Positions 36,175 through 46,158 of a stretch of DNA of 64,000 nucleotides are shown piece by piece (position 1 is the first letter of the stretch; every line of letters starts with the position of its first letter). A model generated the notes under the pieces. The model had not been told where the DNA came from, made no database searches, and was given only the letters and a program-made list of their open reading frames with translations. This stretch comes from Clostridium sp. CX1 (GTDB lineage Bacteria; Bacillota; Clostridia; Clostridiales; Clostridiaceae), in NCBI RefSeq assembly GCF_025398335.1, contig NZ_JAODOO010000006.1, positions 62,001-126,000 of the forward strand, given 5' to 3'. Position numbers and translations under genes: made by a program.

Positions 36175-37500
36175 TTATCTATATAATAGCTTTTTCAGCA
36201 TCTCTATATTTCCAAAAAAGTGAACATGTCCATAAGCTGCTAAAGTATTGTTCTTTACGAATCCACAACTCCAGTTTTTTAATGTACCATCGTAAATTTC
36301 CTTTGTAAGAAGATAAACCTTTTCTTCTTCCAAGTCTACATAGGACTTATGAAACTCATGACAGTTTATTTCTGTACCTTTAGGTAAAACTCCGTTATCC
36401 TTTTCTACCTTTAATTTAGCATACCCAAAATTTTGAAGTTTTTTTGTCATATAAGTCTTTCCCTTTAAAAAACCTACAGAGTTAAGTACTTCATAACTGT
36501 CTAATCCTTGAATACCTTCTGTAAGGTACATCAGCCCTCCACATTCGGCATAACATTTAAGACCTTTTTCTAACTCCTCTTTAATGCTGCTGAGCATGGA
36601 TTTATTTTTATTTAATTCCTCTATAAATACTTCTGGGTACCCACCTCCAATATAAAGAAAATCTATATTCTCTGGTAGCTTATCATCCTCTAGTGGACTA
36701 AAAAAAACTACTTCTCCAGCCTCTTGTAATAGTTCAATGTTCTCCCTGTAATAAAAGCTAAAGGCTTTATCATAAGGTACCGCTGTTCTTATTCCTCTAT
36801 TTTCTAAATGATATTTATCATCATAATTTTCAGTTTCTTTAAAATAACCTATAAGTTTTTCTAAGTTAACATGCTGCAAAATCAATTCGCTGCACAGATC
36901 AATTTTTTCCTTTAAATCGTCTATTTCACTACTTTGTACCAGCCCAAGGTGTCTACTCTTTAAAGAAAGTTTTTCATTTTTAGGTACATATCCAAATACA
37001 ATAGTATTGCAGTTCTTCTCCACTGCTGCTTTTAGTAATTTGTAATAACTTTCACTTATATTATTAAATACTACTCCCGCAATATTTACCTTTTCAAAAT
37101 TCATAATTCCATTAATTTCTGCACACAAAGTTGCACTTTGTGCTTTAGGTGTAATCACCAATAAAATAGGAAGATTTAAAACCCTAGATAAATGGGCAGT
37201 TGAGTACTGTGAATCTATTCCCTTGCCATCGTAAAGTCCCATAACACCTTCAACTATTCCCATATCACCTTTTCCTCTGGAAAAAGAAGCCTTAACCCCC
37301 TTTTCTCCCATAAGATACAAATCTAAATTTCTGGAAGGCTTTCCTGTTATATAGCTGTGAAAAGCAGGATCAATGTAGTCTGGTCCAACTTTATACCCCT
37401 GAACATCAAAACCCTTCTTCATCAAAGCCTTCATAATACCTAATGTTACAGTGGTCTTTCCCCCACCACTGCTATTTGAGGATATAACTATACTTTTCAA
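36175..37500 (-). CDS. cbiA: Cobyrinate a,c-diamide synthase
   Basis: ATP- and glutamine-dependent amidation of the a and c side chains. 441 residues. Start probably TTG 37500 (GGTGA 5 nt upstream; homologues begin MKSIVI). The DRT-like P-loop is SSNSSGGGKTTVTLG; YKVGPDYIDPAFH, GVMGLYDG and the class I glutaminase Cys in LKCYAECGGLMYL are present, with His/Glu in INCHEFHKS. It lies about 230 bp after hemL, the largest gap within the operon; that gap holds a hairpin without a T-run. Confidence 0.95.
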   Translation of the reverse strand: MKSIVISSNSSGGGKTTVTLGIMKALMKKGFDVQGYKVGPDYIDPAFHSYITGKPSRNLDLYLMGEKGVKASFSRGKGDMGIVEGVMGLYDGKGIDSQYSTAHLSRVLNLPILLVITPKAQSATLCAEINGIMNFEKVNIAGVVFNNISESYYKLLKAAVEKNCNTIVFGYVPKNEKLSLKSRHLGLVQSSEIDDLKEKIDLCSELILQHVNLEKLIGYFKETENYDDKYHLENRGIRTAVPYDKAFSFYYRENIELLQEAGEVVFFSPLEDDKLPENIDFLYIGGGYPEVFIEELNKNKSMLSSIKEELEKGLKCYAECGGLMYLTEGIQGLDSYEVLNSVGFLKGKTYMTKKLQNFGYAKLKVEKDNGVLPKGTEINCHEFHKSYVDLEEEKVYLLTKEIYDGTLKNWSCGFVKNNTLAAYGHVHFFGNIEMLKKLLYR

Positions 37501-37651
37501 GTGTATCACCACTTTTCTTAATGTATTTTATATAATTGCCAAGCTCCAAACTTATACTTATCCTCTAATATTTCTATGTCCAGAATAAGTTTAAGTTCTA
37601 AACTACTTGTCCATATTAGATAAACAAACTTAGAAACTTAATTTATACAGA

Positions 37652-37680
37652 GGGATATATTGCTATTAACAACATATCCC
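37652..37680 (-). other. Intra-operon hairpin between hemL and cbiA
   Basis: GGGATAT (37652-37658) pairs with ATATCCC (37674-37680), with extra TTG/CAA pairing inside. No T-run follows on the minus strand. It might be an RNA-processing or stability element separating the hem and cbi halves of the transcript. Confidence 0.4.
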
Positions 37681-37730
37681 AGAACATAAGTCTAGCTTTA
37701 GATTTCCTTATCTATAAGTCAAGCTTCAGT

Positions 37731-38999
37731 TTAAAATTTTCTCATTAAGTCTATAAACTTTTCTATATCTTCTTCTGTATGTCTTACACCTATAAACATA
37801 GCTTCAAACTGTGCTGGTGACATAAACATTCCACCCTTTAACATATGCTTAAAGAACTTTCCATACAATTTAGTGTCACAAGCTCTTGCCTGCTTATAGT
37901 TAGTAACTTCTCCACCTTCATTAAAGAACAGAGTCATCATATTTACACGTCTATTTATAACTAAAGGAAGACCTTTTTCCTTAGCTACCTCTTCCGCTCC
38001 CTTTTGAAGCTTTTCTGCTATTTTATCCATATACTCATAGTACTGTGGATTACTATGAAGCTTTGTAAGGGTTGTATATCCTGCTGCCATAACTAGGGGA
38101 TTTCCAGACATAGTTCCTGCCTGGTAAACCGGCCCCATAGGTGATAGTTGTTCCATTAAATCTCTTCTTCCGCCATAAGCCCCAGATGGAAGACCACCGC
38201 CCATAATCTTAGCAAAAGTTGACAAGTCCGGTTTAACTCCATAAAGGCTTTGTGCCCCTTTGTAAGCTACTCTGAAACCAGTCATAACCTCATCAAATAT
38301 TAAGATAGTTCCGTATTGTGTACAAAGTTCTCTTAAATCTTCCAAGAATTTCTTGTGAGCAGGTATAACTCCCATGTTTCCTGCAATAGGCTCTATGATA
38401 ACTGCTGCTATCTCTTCGCCGTGCTTTTCAAAAAGTACTTTTACACTTTCTATGTCATTATACTGAGCTATTAACGTATTCTCTATGATGCCCTTTGGTA
38501 CTCCTGGTGAACCAGGAATATTTGCTGTAAGAACTCCTGAACCTGCTTCTACTAAAAATCCATCAAAATGTCCATGATAGCAGCCAGCAAACTTTATAAT
38601 TCTATCTCTCTTAGTGCAGCCCCTTGCAAGCTTTATAGCACTCATAGTAGCCTCTGTACCAGAATTGACCATTCTAATCATATCTACATTATCTATTGTG
38701 GTACAGATATGTCTTGCTAATTTTAATTCAAGCTCTGTAGGTGCTCCAAAGGCTATTGCATTTTCTGCTGTATCTTTTATTGCCTTTACTACATCCTCGT
38801 CACAATGGCCAAGTATCATAGGCCCCCATGCTCCAATAAAATCTACATACTCTTTTCCATCTTCGTCAAAAATATGAGCTCCTAATCCCTTCTTAATTAC
38901 AGGTGGAGTTATATCTAATCCTGTATATGCTCTAACAGGGCTGTTTACTCCTCCTGGCATATATATGTTAGACTCATTAAATATATCTGAACTTCTCAC
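37731..38999 (-). CDS. hemL: Glutamate-1-semialdehyde 2,1-aminomutase
   Basis: PLP enzyme making 5-aminolevulinate from glutamate semialdehyde. About 422 residues. Marks are [61 protein letters not shown] and the PLP-Lys in [12 protein letters not shown]. The ATG at 39008 directly abuts AGGAG, while GTG 38999 lies 9 nt from it, so GTG is preferred. It works with hemA of the same operon in the C5 pathway. Confidence 0.97.
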   Translation of the reverse strand: MRSSDIFNESNIYMPGGVNSPVRAYTGLDITPPVIKKGLGAHIFDEDGKEYVDFIGAWGPMILGHCDEDVVKAIKDTAENAIAFGAPTELELKLARHICTTIDNVDMIRMVNSGTEATMSAIKLARGCTKRDRIIKFAGCYHGHFDGFLVEAGSGVLTANIPGSPGVPKGIIENTLIAQYNDIESVKVLFEKHGEEIAAVIIEPIAGNMGVIPAHKKFLEDLRELCTQYGTILIFDEVMTGFRVAYKGAQSLYGVKPDLSTFAKIMGGGLPSGAYGGRRDLMEQLSPMGPVYQAGTMSGNPLVMAAGYTTLTKLHSNPQYYEYMDKIAEKLQKGAEEVAKEKGLPLVINRRVNMMTLFFNEGGEVTNYKQARACDTKLYGKFFKHMLKGGMFMSPAQFEAMFIGVRHTEEDIEKFIDLMRKF

Positions 39000-39046
39000 A
39001 ACTTTCATCTCCTAAGGGTTTATTATATTTCTGCCTATGAGCTCTA

Positions 39047-40015
39047 TTACTTTTCTCTAAGCCATCTAGCTGCTTCCAAAGCATAGTAAGTTATAATCAT
39101 TTTTGCTCCAGCTCTCTTTATAGATGTAAGCATTTCTAAAGCAACTCTCTTTTCATCTATAAGTCCTGCTTTAGCTGCTGTTTTAACCATAGCATACTCA
39201 CCACTTACATTATAAGCAGCTACTGGCACATCAAATCTATCTCTAGCTACTCTTATTACATCTAAATAAGACATTGCTGGTTTAACCATTATAATGTCTG
39301 CACCCTCATTTATATCATCTTCAATTTCTAGCATAGCTTCTCTTACGTTAGCTGGATCCATTTGATAAGTTTTTCTATCTCCAAATTGAGGAGCTGAGTC
39401 TGCTGCCTCTCTAAAAGGACCATAAAAAGCTGAACAGTATTTAGCACTGTAAGCCATGATAGGAATATTTTTATAGCCATTTTCATCTAATATTTCTCTT
39501 ATAGCATCTATTCTGCCATCCATCATATCTGATGGAGCTATCATATCTGCTCCTGCTTTAGCATGAGATAAAGATATTTTAGCTATGTATTCTAAAGTTT
39601 CATCATTCTCTACATCCTCACCATGAATTATTCCACAGTGTCCATGACTTGTATATTCACACATACAAACGTCTGTAATAACATAAATATTCTTATTTAC
39701 TTCCTTTATCTTTCTTATAGCCTTTTGTATTATTCCGTTTTCATCGTAAGCTCCACTACCACATTCGTCTTTATGATCTGGAATTCCAAATAATATTACA
39801 CTTTTAACTCCTGCTTCTGTAATTTCTTCTACTACTTCTTGTAATCTATCTACAGAAATATGATAATTTCCTGGTAATGATGAGATTTCCTTCTTAATAT
39901 TTGTTCCTTCTACTGCAAATAGAGGATATATAAAATCTGATGGATCAAGTATAGTCTCTCTTACCATGGATCTTACAACTTCATTTTGTCTAAGTCTTCT
40001 GTGTCTTCTAAACAT
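39047..40015 (-). CDS. hemB: Porphobilinogen synthase
   Basis: Condenses two 5-aminolevulinates. 322 residues. Zinc-type active site: [13 protein letters not shown], with three Cys as ligands. Catalytic lysines are in [16 protein letters not shown] and [12 protein letters not shown]. The ATG at 40015 has AAGGGG 9 nt upstream. It is placed between cobA-hemD and hemL. Confidence 0.98.
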   Translation of the reverse strand: MFRRHRRLRQNEVVRSMVRETILDPSDFIYPLFAVEGTNIKKEISSLPGNYHISVDRLQEVVEEITEAGVKSVILFGIPDHKDECGSGAYDENGIIQKAIRKIKEVNKNIYVITDVCMCEYTSHGHCGIIHGEDVENDETLEYIAKISLSHAKAGADMIAPSDMMDGRIDAIREILDENGYKNIPIMAYSAKYCSAFYGPFREAADSAPQFGDRKTYQMDPANVREAMLEIEDDINEGADIIMVKPAMSYLDVIRVARDRFDVPVAAYNVSGEYAMVKTAAKAGLIDEKRVALEMLTSIKRAGAKMIITYYALEAARWLREK

Positions 40016-40125
40016 TTGTCATTACCCCTTTATAATTTATTTTTAGTTGACAGTTAAATAATTTATTATCAACTTTTATATAATTAATTTTAATTATAAG
40101 CTTAAAGTATTGATTTATCGGGTTA

Positions 40126-41583
40126 CTAGCATTCTAATAACTTTTTAATAACTCCCTCAGTGGTATATTCCTCACATATTTCATAGGTTATATTATTAAT
40201 TTCCAAGGCTTTCCCAGTTATAGGTCCTATGGAAATAGCTTTCTTCTTTTTTACAGCTTCCAGACCTACAAGTTCTATCATATTATTTACTGTAGTTGGA
40301 CTTGTAAAAATAACTGTATCTACTTCCTCAAAAGAACTAGGATCTATCAATTCTCCTGTTATAGTTTCATATGTGAAGCATTCATCTACATAACATCCAA
40401 CCTCTTTCAGAACTTCAGCTAAGTAAGGCCTAGACTGTTTTGATCTTGGTAATAATATTTTATCTCCTGCCTTTACAAAGTTCTTCATTTTATCAAAAAG
40501 ACTTTCAGCAACAAACTTTTCTGCGATTATTTCTGGAATAATCCCTCTGTCCTTTATTGCTTTTTCTGTAGCAGGTCCTATAGCTGCAAAGGTTCCCTTT
40601 ATATTTCTTATATCATAGTCCTTCTGTCTCAGGTAATCAAAAAAGCTATTTACTCCATTTACACTAGTAAAAACAATGTAATTGTAATCAGCTAAATTAT
40701 TTATAAAATTATCTAGGTTTTCAGAAGTATATTTTATATCAATAGAGTTTATCTCTGTAACCTGTGCTCCTAAGTCTATAAGTTTTTCTCTTATCTCCTT
40801 TGATTGTTCCTTTGAACGTGTAATACAGATATTCTGTCCAAAAAGAGGCTTCCTCTCAAACCAATTTAACTTATCATTAAATTCAACAACTTTTCCAACA
40901 ACTATAATACAAGGTGAGTGGAGCCCAGCTTCTATAGCTTTGTCTTTTATATCTTTTAAAGTTCCTACAACCTTTTTCTGCTTAGAAGTAGTTCCTCTCA
41001 TCACTACTGCACTAGGAGTATTCTCATCCATACCATTTTCCAGTAGATTCTTTGATATCCCTCCCAAGTTCTCAAATCCCATTAGGAATATAAGTGTGCC
41101 TCCAACACCAGCAACTGCTTTCCAATCTACCTCTAGCTTATCAGCACTCATTCCAGTGAAAACATGAAAGCTTCTAGCTATCTTTCTATGAGTTACAGGT
41201 ATTCCTCCGTAATTTAATACAGAAATAGGCGAGGTGATTCCTGGAATAACTTCAAATTCAATCTCTTCCTCAATAAGTCTTAAGGCTTCTTCTCCACCTC
41301 TTCCAAATATATATGGGTCTCCCCCTTTAATTCTCCCAACAATATGGCCATCTTTCGCCAGTTTAACTAGCATATCATTTATTTCATCTTGAGTTTTATA
41401 ATGGCAACCTGGTTCTTTTCCACAATAGTATATCTTGCAATCTTTATTTAAATACTTTAGAACTCCTGTACCGGACAGTCTGTCGTACATTACCGCTGTA
41501 CACTCACTAAGCTTTCTTACCGCCTTTAATGTTATAAGTTCTTCATCCCCAGGTCCTGCACCAATAAGATAAACCTTACCCAT
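40126..41583 (-). CDS. cobA-hemD: Uroporphyrinogen-III methyltransferase / synthase fusion
   Basis: 485-residue fusion. Residues 1-240 are SUMT (CobA), giving precorrin-2: VYLIGAGPGDEELITLKA, VMYDRLSG, GRIKGGDPYIFGRGGEEA, VIPGITSPISVLNYGGIPVTHR. Residues 250-485 are HemD, uroporphyrinogen-III synthase: ICITRSKEQSKEI, VFTSVNGVNSFFDYL, IGPATEKAIKDRG and VIFTSPTTVNNM. Such fusions are common in Clostridium and channel uroporphyrinogen III straight to the corrin branch. Confidence 0.97.
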   Translation of the reverse strand: MGKVYLIGAGPGDEELITLKAVRKLSECTAVMYDRLSGTGVLKYLNKDCKIYYCGKEPGCHYKTQDEINDMLVKLAKDGHIVGRIKGGDPYIFGRGGEEALRLIEEEIEFEVIPGITSPISVLNYGGIPVTHRKIARSFHVFTGMSADKLEVDWKAVAGVGGTLIFLMGFENLGGISKNLLENGMDENTPSAVVMRGTTSKQKKVVGTLKDIKDKAIEAGLHSPCIIVVGKVVEFNDKLNWFERKPLFGQNICITRSKEQSKEIREKLIDLGAQVTEINSIDIKYTSENLDNFINNLADYNYIVFTSVNGVNSFFDYLRQKDYDIRNIKGTFAAIGPATEKAIKDRGIIPEIIAEKFVAESLFDKMKNFVKAGDKILLPRSKQSRPYLAEVLKEVGCYVDECFTYETITGELIDPSSFEEVDTVIFTSPTTVNNMIELVGLEAVKKKKAISIGPITGKALEINNITYEICEEYTTEGVIKKLLEC

Positions 41584-41627
41584 CTTTATCCTCCTTATTA
41601 TGTCCTTTATATTACTACAATTATCTT

Positions 41628-42500
41628 CTATCCATTTAAAATTTTTCTAGCTAGTTCTTTGCCTAATTCTATATGATCTTCTCTTTTTCCCGTTACTTCT
41701 TTTTTTATTAATCTTCCATTTACATTATATATGCCTAAGATATTCATTAAACTTCCTTCTGTTTCAGCGTAAGCTCCTATAGTGGAATGACAATCACCAT
41801 TTAGTTCTCTCATGAAACTTCTTTCTGCCTCAACGCATATTCTAGCTTCTTCATGATTCAGCTTTTTAAACAATTCACCATTCTTACTTCCCTTTTTGAT
41901 CTCTATACCTAAAGCTCCCTGACCAACCGCTGGAATAATTCCATCTACTGAAAAATAGTCAGTAATTATATTCTCCATTCCTAATCTCTTAAGTCCTGCT
42001 GCTGCAAGTATTATGCCGTCTAAATTTTCTCTTTCAATTTTATCTATTCTAGTCTGAACATTCCCTCTTATTGGTACTACTTGTAAATCTGGTCTTAATA
42101 TCTTTAGTTGTTCAGCTCTTCTATTACTACTTGTACCGATTTTCGCTCCTTCTTTCAATTCAGTAAAATGAACGCCATTAATAGATACAAATACATCTCT
42201 TACATCTTCTCTTATAGGAATTGCTGCTATTTCAAAGAATTCAGGAATTTCAAAAGGTACATCTTTCATACTATGCACAGCTGCATCAGCCTCATCTTCA
42301 AACAGTGCCATTTCAATTTCTTTAACAAAAAGCCCTTTTCCGCCTATTTTATCTAGGGTAACATCTAATCTTAAATCTCCTGTGGTTTCTATAAGGAGCT
42401 TTTCAGCTTCTACGCTTTGCTGTTCCTTTAACATAGTTATTATAGTATCTGCTTGAACCTGAGCTAGCTTACTTCTACGTGTTGCAATTTTTAAAGTCAC
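41628..42500 (-). CDS. hemC: Hydroxymethylbilane synthase
   Basis: Polymerises four porphobilinogens. 290 residues. Marks are [67 protein letters not shown] and the dipyrromethane-cofactor Cys in [13 protein letters not shown]. The start is GTG 42500, preceded by GGTGA. Confidence 0.98.
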   Translation of the reverse strand: MTLKIATRRSKLAQVQADTIITMLKEQQSVEAEKLLIETTGDLRLDVTLDKIGGKGLFVKEIEMALFEDEADAAVHSMKDVPFEIPEFFEIAAIPIREDVRDVFVSINGVHFTELKEGAKIGTSSNRRAEQLKILRPDLQVVPIRGNVQTRIDKIERENLDGIILAAAGLKRLGMENIITDYFSVDGIIPAVGQGALGIEIKKGSKNGELFKKLNHEEARICVEAERSFMRELNGDCHSTIGAYAETEGSLMNILGIYNVNGRLIKKEVTGKREDHIELGKELARKILNG

Positions 42501-42539
42501 AATATATCACCATCCCATTTATATTACTTAGAGTAAGAA

Positions 42540-43187
42540 TTAGTCTAAATCATAAAACATGCTGAAAATCTCTCTTTCCTTTCCTCTTTCACAGAAAAAG
42601 TAGAAATCATCACTGCATATAAAATTCATTATTTCTTTTTTGTTACTGCTATTTTTCATCCTATTTCTTATACAAGCTGTAAATTCTATAAAATTATCAA
42701 AGTCCTCTAAATACTTTTCAACCTTATTTGCTACATAAACTGATGTTTTAGGACTTCCTGCTTTAGTGTGAATTCCAAAGGAGATATTCTTAGAACTCCT
42801 TTGACAAGGGGTTATGCATAATCCATCTTTGGGACTACTGCAGTCTATGTATAATTTATAAACCTTATCGCAATCCTTTCTTATTTCATCATTTAAACTT
42901 GCACAGTTCGTTGCAATTATTATTAAATGATTTTTATCTATGTGATTGCTGTTATATTCTCCTTCTATAAGAGTTATATTTTCTTTATTTTTCAACTCTA
43001 TAAATTCTTCTATAAAATCCTTTGCCACTACAGAAACATTACATCCTTTTTTTAAAAAGGTTTTAGCTTTTATTAAAGCTGCTCTTCCTCCACCTACTAT
43101 GAGAACCTTCACTTTATCAGATATTAGAGAAAGAAAGGTATATTCTATTCCACTACATAAAATATCCTCTGTATTATTTTCATACAA
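42540..43187 (-). CDS. Precorrin-2 dehydrogenase / sirohydrochlorin ferrochelatase-like
   Basis: 215 residues, N-terminal NAD-binding domain of siroheme synthase (VLIVGGGRAALIKAKTFLKKG, SVVAKDF, LIIIATNCASLNDEI). The usual ND/DDPxLCdF region is divergent (LYIDCSSPKDGLCITP), followed by the expected FGIHTKAGSPKTSVYVANKVEK. Its job is to oxidise precorrin-2 to sirohydrochlorin for CbiK, or for siroheme. It overlaps the hemA end by 43 bp, and no good ribosome site precedes the ATG at 43187, so it may depend on hemA translation. Confidence 0.85.
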   Translation of the reverse strand: MYENNTEDILCSGIEYTFLSLISDKVKVLIVGGGRAALIKAKTFLKKGCNVSVVAKDFIEEFIELKNKENITLIEGEYNSNHIDKNHLIIIATNCASLNDEIRKDCDKVYKLYIDCSSPKDGLCITPCQRSSKNISFGIHTKAGSPKTSVYVANKVEKYLEDFDNFIEFTACIRNRMKNSSNKKEIMNFICSDDFYFFCERGKEREIFSMFYDLD

Positions 43188-44344
43188 TCACTGACACGTC
43201 CCTTCAATTGTTCTTCTTTTAATACCTCTATAGCCTTATTTATAAAGGCGTCAGATGTACTCTTTAGTAGTACTTCCGCTAATTTATCAGTGTCTTTTGT
43301 ATCCTTTTTGTTTCTAAAGGTTTTGTATCTTTCTTTATATACCCGTTCTCCTGCTTGTTTTAATTTCACTATTTCCAGAGAAATACTCTGCAAACTTTGC
43401 CACTGTTCAAATTCCTTTATATATTTCTCTAGTATAAGTCTATTTTCTTTCATTATGTCTTTTCTCAATTTTCTGTTGTTATCGTCCATAAGGCTTACTG
43501 TGTCAATATCATAAACCTGAACATTTTTTAAGTCACACACATCTCTATCTAAATCTCTCGGTACTGCTAAATCAAATAAAAGCATATTCCTATTGTTAGG
43601 CAAATCATCTTTCTTTATTACAGTATGAGGTGCTGAAGTACAGGATATTATACAATTTACATCTTCATAATACTTTAATCGTTTTTCAAAAGGTATCACC
43701 TTAACTCTGCTATCCTCTATATTTACCATACTAATATCCCTAACTGCTATGTATAAAACCTCAAAGTCACCGGACATTATATACTTTGCAGTTAGCTTCC
43801 CTACCTCACCGAAACCTAATATCATAAATCTATTCATGGCTTTTTTTCTACTTTCACTAACTGCTATTGAAGAAGATGATACTGGTATCTTATATAGATT
43901 GGATTTCGTTCTAAACTCTTTTCCACAGGTTATTGCAGTAAGAAAAAGTTTCTGAAGTTCCTTATGTACTGTTTTTGCTGTTCTAGCAGTTTCATAAGCT
44001 TCTTTTACCTGGGCCAATATTTGATCTTCTCCTAATATTAGAGAATCAAACCCACAAACTACGTCCATAAGATGTCTAACAGCCTTTTCTTCCTTATGGT
44101 GGCAAATATATTTCATTAAACTTTTATCCCAATTTAAAGTTTCAAATATCTTTTCTACTATACTCAAATCGTCATAGGAAGAATTGAAGTATATTTCTGT
44201 TCTATTACAGGTACTTATCATAACTACTTCTTCACATATTTGAGACAATTTTTTCAATGAACTTTCGCATCGCTTTTGTATTACAGAAAATTTCTCTCTT
44301 ATTTCAATTCCTATGTCATTCTTTAGTGCTATAAGCTGTATCAT
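43145..44344 (-). CDS. hemA: Glutamyl-tRNA reductase
   Basis: First enzyme of the C5 route, NADPH reduction of glutamyl-tRNA. 399 residues. The catalytic Cys is in ISTCNRTEIYF; also FDSLILGEDQILAQVKEAY, ISVSESRKKAM with FMILGFGEVGKLTAKYI (NADPH loop), and FDLAVPRDLDRDV. The C-terminal dimerisation helix is present. It begins the hem block of the operon, 68 bp after cbiQ. Confidence 0.96.
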   Translation of the reverse strand: MIQLIALKNDIGIEIREKFSVIQKRCESSLKKLSQICEEVVMISTCNRTEIYFNSSYDDLSIVEKIFETLNWDKSLMKYICHHKEEKAVRHLMDVVCGFDSLILGEDQILAQVKEAYETARTAKTVHKELQKLFLTAITCGKEFRTKSNLYKIPVSSSSIAVSESRKKAMNRFMILGFGEVGKLTAKYIMSGDFEVLYIAVRDISMVNIEDSRVKVIPFEKRLKYYEDVNCIISCTSAPHTVIKKDDLPNNRNMLLFDLAVPRDLDRDVCDLKNVQVYDIDTVSLMDDNNRKLRKDIMKENRLILEKYIKEFEQWQSLQSISLEIVKLKQAGERVYKERYKTFRNKKDTKDTDKLAEVLLKSTSDAFINKAIEVLKEEQLKGRVSDCMKIIQRIFYVVE

Positions 44345-44412
44345 ACTACCAACCCCTAATTATACTTGAAATTAAAACTTTAACTTTAGGATAAAAAAAC
44401 TATTATGCAGAA

Positions 44413-45114
44413 TTAAATATTAATATATATAAGTGTAGATAACCCTAACAGATAAATACATATACCTCCAAATCTTAGATAAGAAAAATTGAAATCTTTG
44501 TTTAAATAGGGCATGTATCCTTTATACCCCCTACTGTCTATACCATCCTTTATATTCTTCCATCTGTGCATTGTATTTATAAATAACAAACCTGTCATCT
44601 TTCCAGTATTCTCAATCTTTAACTTTACTCCGTCAAATCCACCTCTAGACTTGATAGAATTATATAGAATTCTCCACTCTTCATCGATTAGTAATATAAA
44701 TCTTTCCATACTCTTTGCTATGTCACATATATCTCTAAGGTAATTATTTTTAGAAAGAATAAGCAGCACATCATCTATAGCTGTAGTTAAAGAAAAAAAT
44801 GATAAACACAGTCCCGCTGATAAACTTTTTAACAAAATAATTACAGAGTAGTTCAATCCATAATCAAAAACAAAAGTAATGGATGAAATTGCAGCAAAAA
44901 TTGTTATCCCTAAAGTAAATTTCACAACTATCTTTTTATTGTTTTCACATATTAAGTGAAGTATTATAAAAACCATTATATTTCCAATAATAGGAATAGC
45001 CCTTTGACAAAATCCTATAACTATTATTGGAAATATACTTAAAAGTATTTTTTCCACTGGATGTATCTTTGAAATTTTATTAATTCTTGATAGTGCCATT
45101 ATTAGTTTTAGCAT
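44413..45114 (-). CDS. cbiQ: Cobalt ECF transporter T component CbiQ
   Basis: Transmembrane coupling protein of the CbiMNQO cobalt importer. 233 residues with about five hydrophobic segments. The two coupling motifs of T components appear as ILYNSIKSRGGFDG and IKDGIDSRGYKGYMP. Its ATG lies inside the end of cbiN (35-bp overlap) with GGAAG upstream. The ATPase CbiO, normally next, is missing here and is found only upstream of the riboswitch at 50323. Confidence 0.9.
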   Translation of the reverse strand: MLKLIMALSRINKISKIHPVEKILLSIFPIIVIGFCQRAIPIIGNIMVFIILHLICENNKKIVVKFTLGITIFAAISSITFVFDYGLNYSVIILLKSLSAGLCLSFFSLTTAIDDVLLILSKNNYLRDICDIAKSMERFILLIDEEWRILYNSIKSRGGFDGVKLKIENTGKMTGLLFINTMHRWKNIKDGIDSRGYKGYMPYLNKDFNFSYLRFGGICIYLLGLSTLIYINI

Positions 45115-45379
45115 GTTTTTTTCTTCCTAAATAATATATTATAAAAGTTATACCTATCCCTGCTTGAAGTGCAAATATAGCCTCTTCAACTTTATCTGAT
45201 GATGGTTCCCATACACTGTTAAACCAAGGTTTGTAATTCTCATCTAAATGTGCTACTGCAGCTTGCGCCTGGTCATCTGTGCCCTCAAGAGCTTTACTTC
45301 CAATTGAACCTGCTATAAATAACATCACTAGTAAAGCTACAAAGACAATTCCTATACTTATACTTTTCCTTTTCAACAC
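45080..45379 (-). CDS. cbiN: Cobalt transport protein CbiN
   Basis: 99-residue auxiliary subunit with two transmembrane helices flanking an extracellular loop. The typical loop is DDQAQAAVAHLDENYKPWFNSVWEP, and LQAGIGITFIIYYLGRKK forms the second helix. The start is GTG 45379, one base after cbiM, with GAGG 6 nt upstream. Overlap with cbiQ indicates coupling. Confidence 0.94.
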   Translation of the reverse strand: MLKRKSISIGIVFVALLVMLFIAGSIGSKALEGTDDQAQAAVAHLDENYKPWFNSVWEPSSDKVEEAIFALQAGIGITFIIYYLGRKKHAKTNNGTIKN

Positions 45380-45380
45380 C

Positions 45381-46100
45381 TTACACCTCTCTTAAATCAC
45401 TTATTTCTTTAGCTGCATAATTTTCAATGAATTTAAATATTACAACTGTTAAAATACCCTCTATTATAGCAAGAGGTATTTGAGTTATTCCAAATATGGA
45501 AATAAATTTGGTAAAGGAAGTTAGGAATCCCCCATTACTAGCTGGAAAAGCTAGCCCTAGTTGAATTGCTGTAGTTATATAAGTTGCCAAATCACCAAGC
45601 ATCGCTGCTAAGAACACCGCTGCCTTCTTATTTTTCTTCTTAGTTACTGTAAAGACTAAGTAAGAAACTATAGGTCCAACTATTCCCATAGAAAATACAT
45701 TTGCTCCTAATGTTGTTATTCCTCCATGTGCTAAAAATATGGCCTGAAACAAAAGCACAACTACGGATATAACAGCCATAACAAAAGGTCCAAATAATAT
45801 GGCTCCAAAGCCTGTACCTGTTGGATGGGAAGAGCTTCCTGTAACAGAAGGTAATTTTGTGGCAGATAAAACAAATACATAAGCAGCAACAAGACCTAAA
45901 AGCATTTTTAAATCCTTACTTTTTTCTGTTTTTACTCTAATATGCTTTAGTCCAATTACTACGAAAGGTAGCGATAACAGAAAATATACACCACACCATA
46001 TAGGAGGCAGGAATCCTTCCGATATATGCATCGCGTAAACCCTTGGCGAAAGGCTTAATACTAAGGCCATTACCATGAGCAAACTATATCTTTTTTTCAT
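45381..46100 (-). CDS. cbiM: Cobalt ECF transporter S component CbiM
   Basis: Substrate-specific cobalt-binding membrane component. 239 residues. An N-terminal signal-like segment precedes AMHISEGFLPPIWCG; in the family the mature N-terminus Met-His takes part in metal coordination, which fits cleavage before MHISEGF. Also SVTGSSSHPTGTGFGAILFGP and FLAHGGITTLGANVFSMGIVGP. GGAGG precedes the ATG at 46100. Confidence 0.96.
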   Translation of the reverse strand: MKKRYSLLMVMALVLSLSPRVYAMHISEGFLPPIWCGVYFLLSLPFVVIGLKHIRVKTEKSKDLKMLLGLVAAYVFVLSATKLPSVTGSSSHPTGTGFGAILFGPFVMAVISVVVLLFQAIFLAHGGITTLGANVFSMGIVGPIVSYLVFTVTKKKNKKAAVFLAAMLGDLATYITTAIQLGLAFPASNGGFLTSFTKFISIFGITQIPLAIIEGILTVVIFKFIENYAAKEISDLREV

Positions 46101-46158
46101 AATATATTCCTCCGTAAACTTTCTTATTTGTAGTTTTCTAGGATTTTCATTTTAGCCC

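Noticed and set aside
37652-37680. Terminator between hemL and cbiA
   Set aside because: The stem is good but no U-run follows on the minus strand and the same operon continues; kept only as a hairpin.
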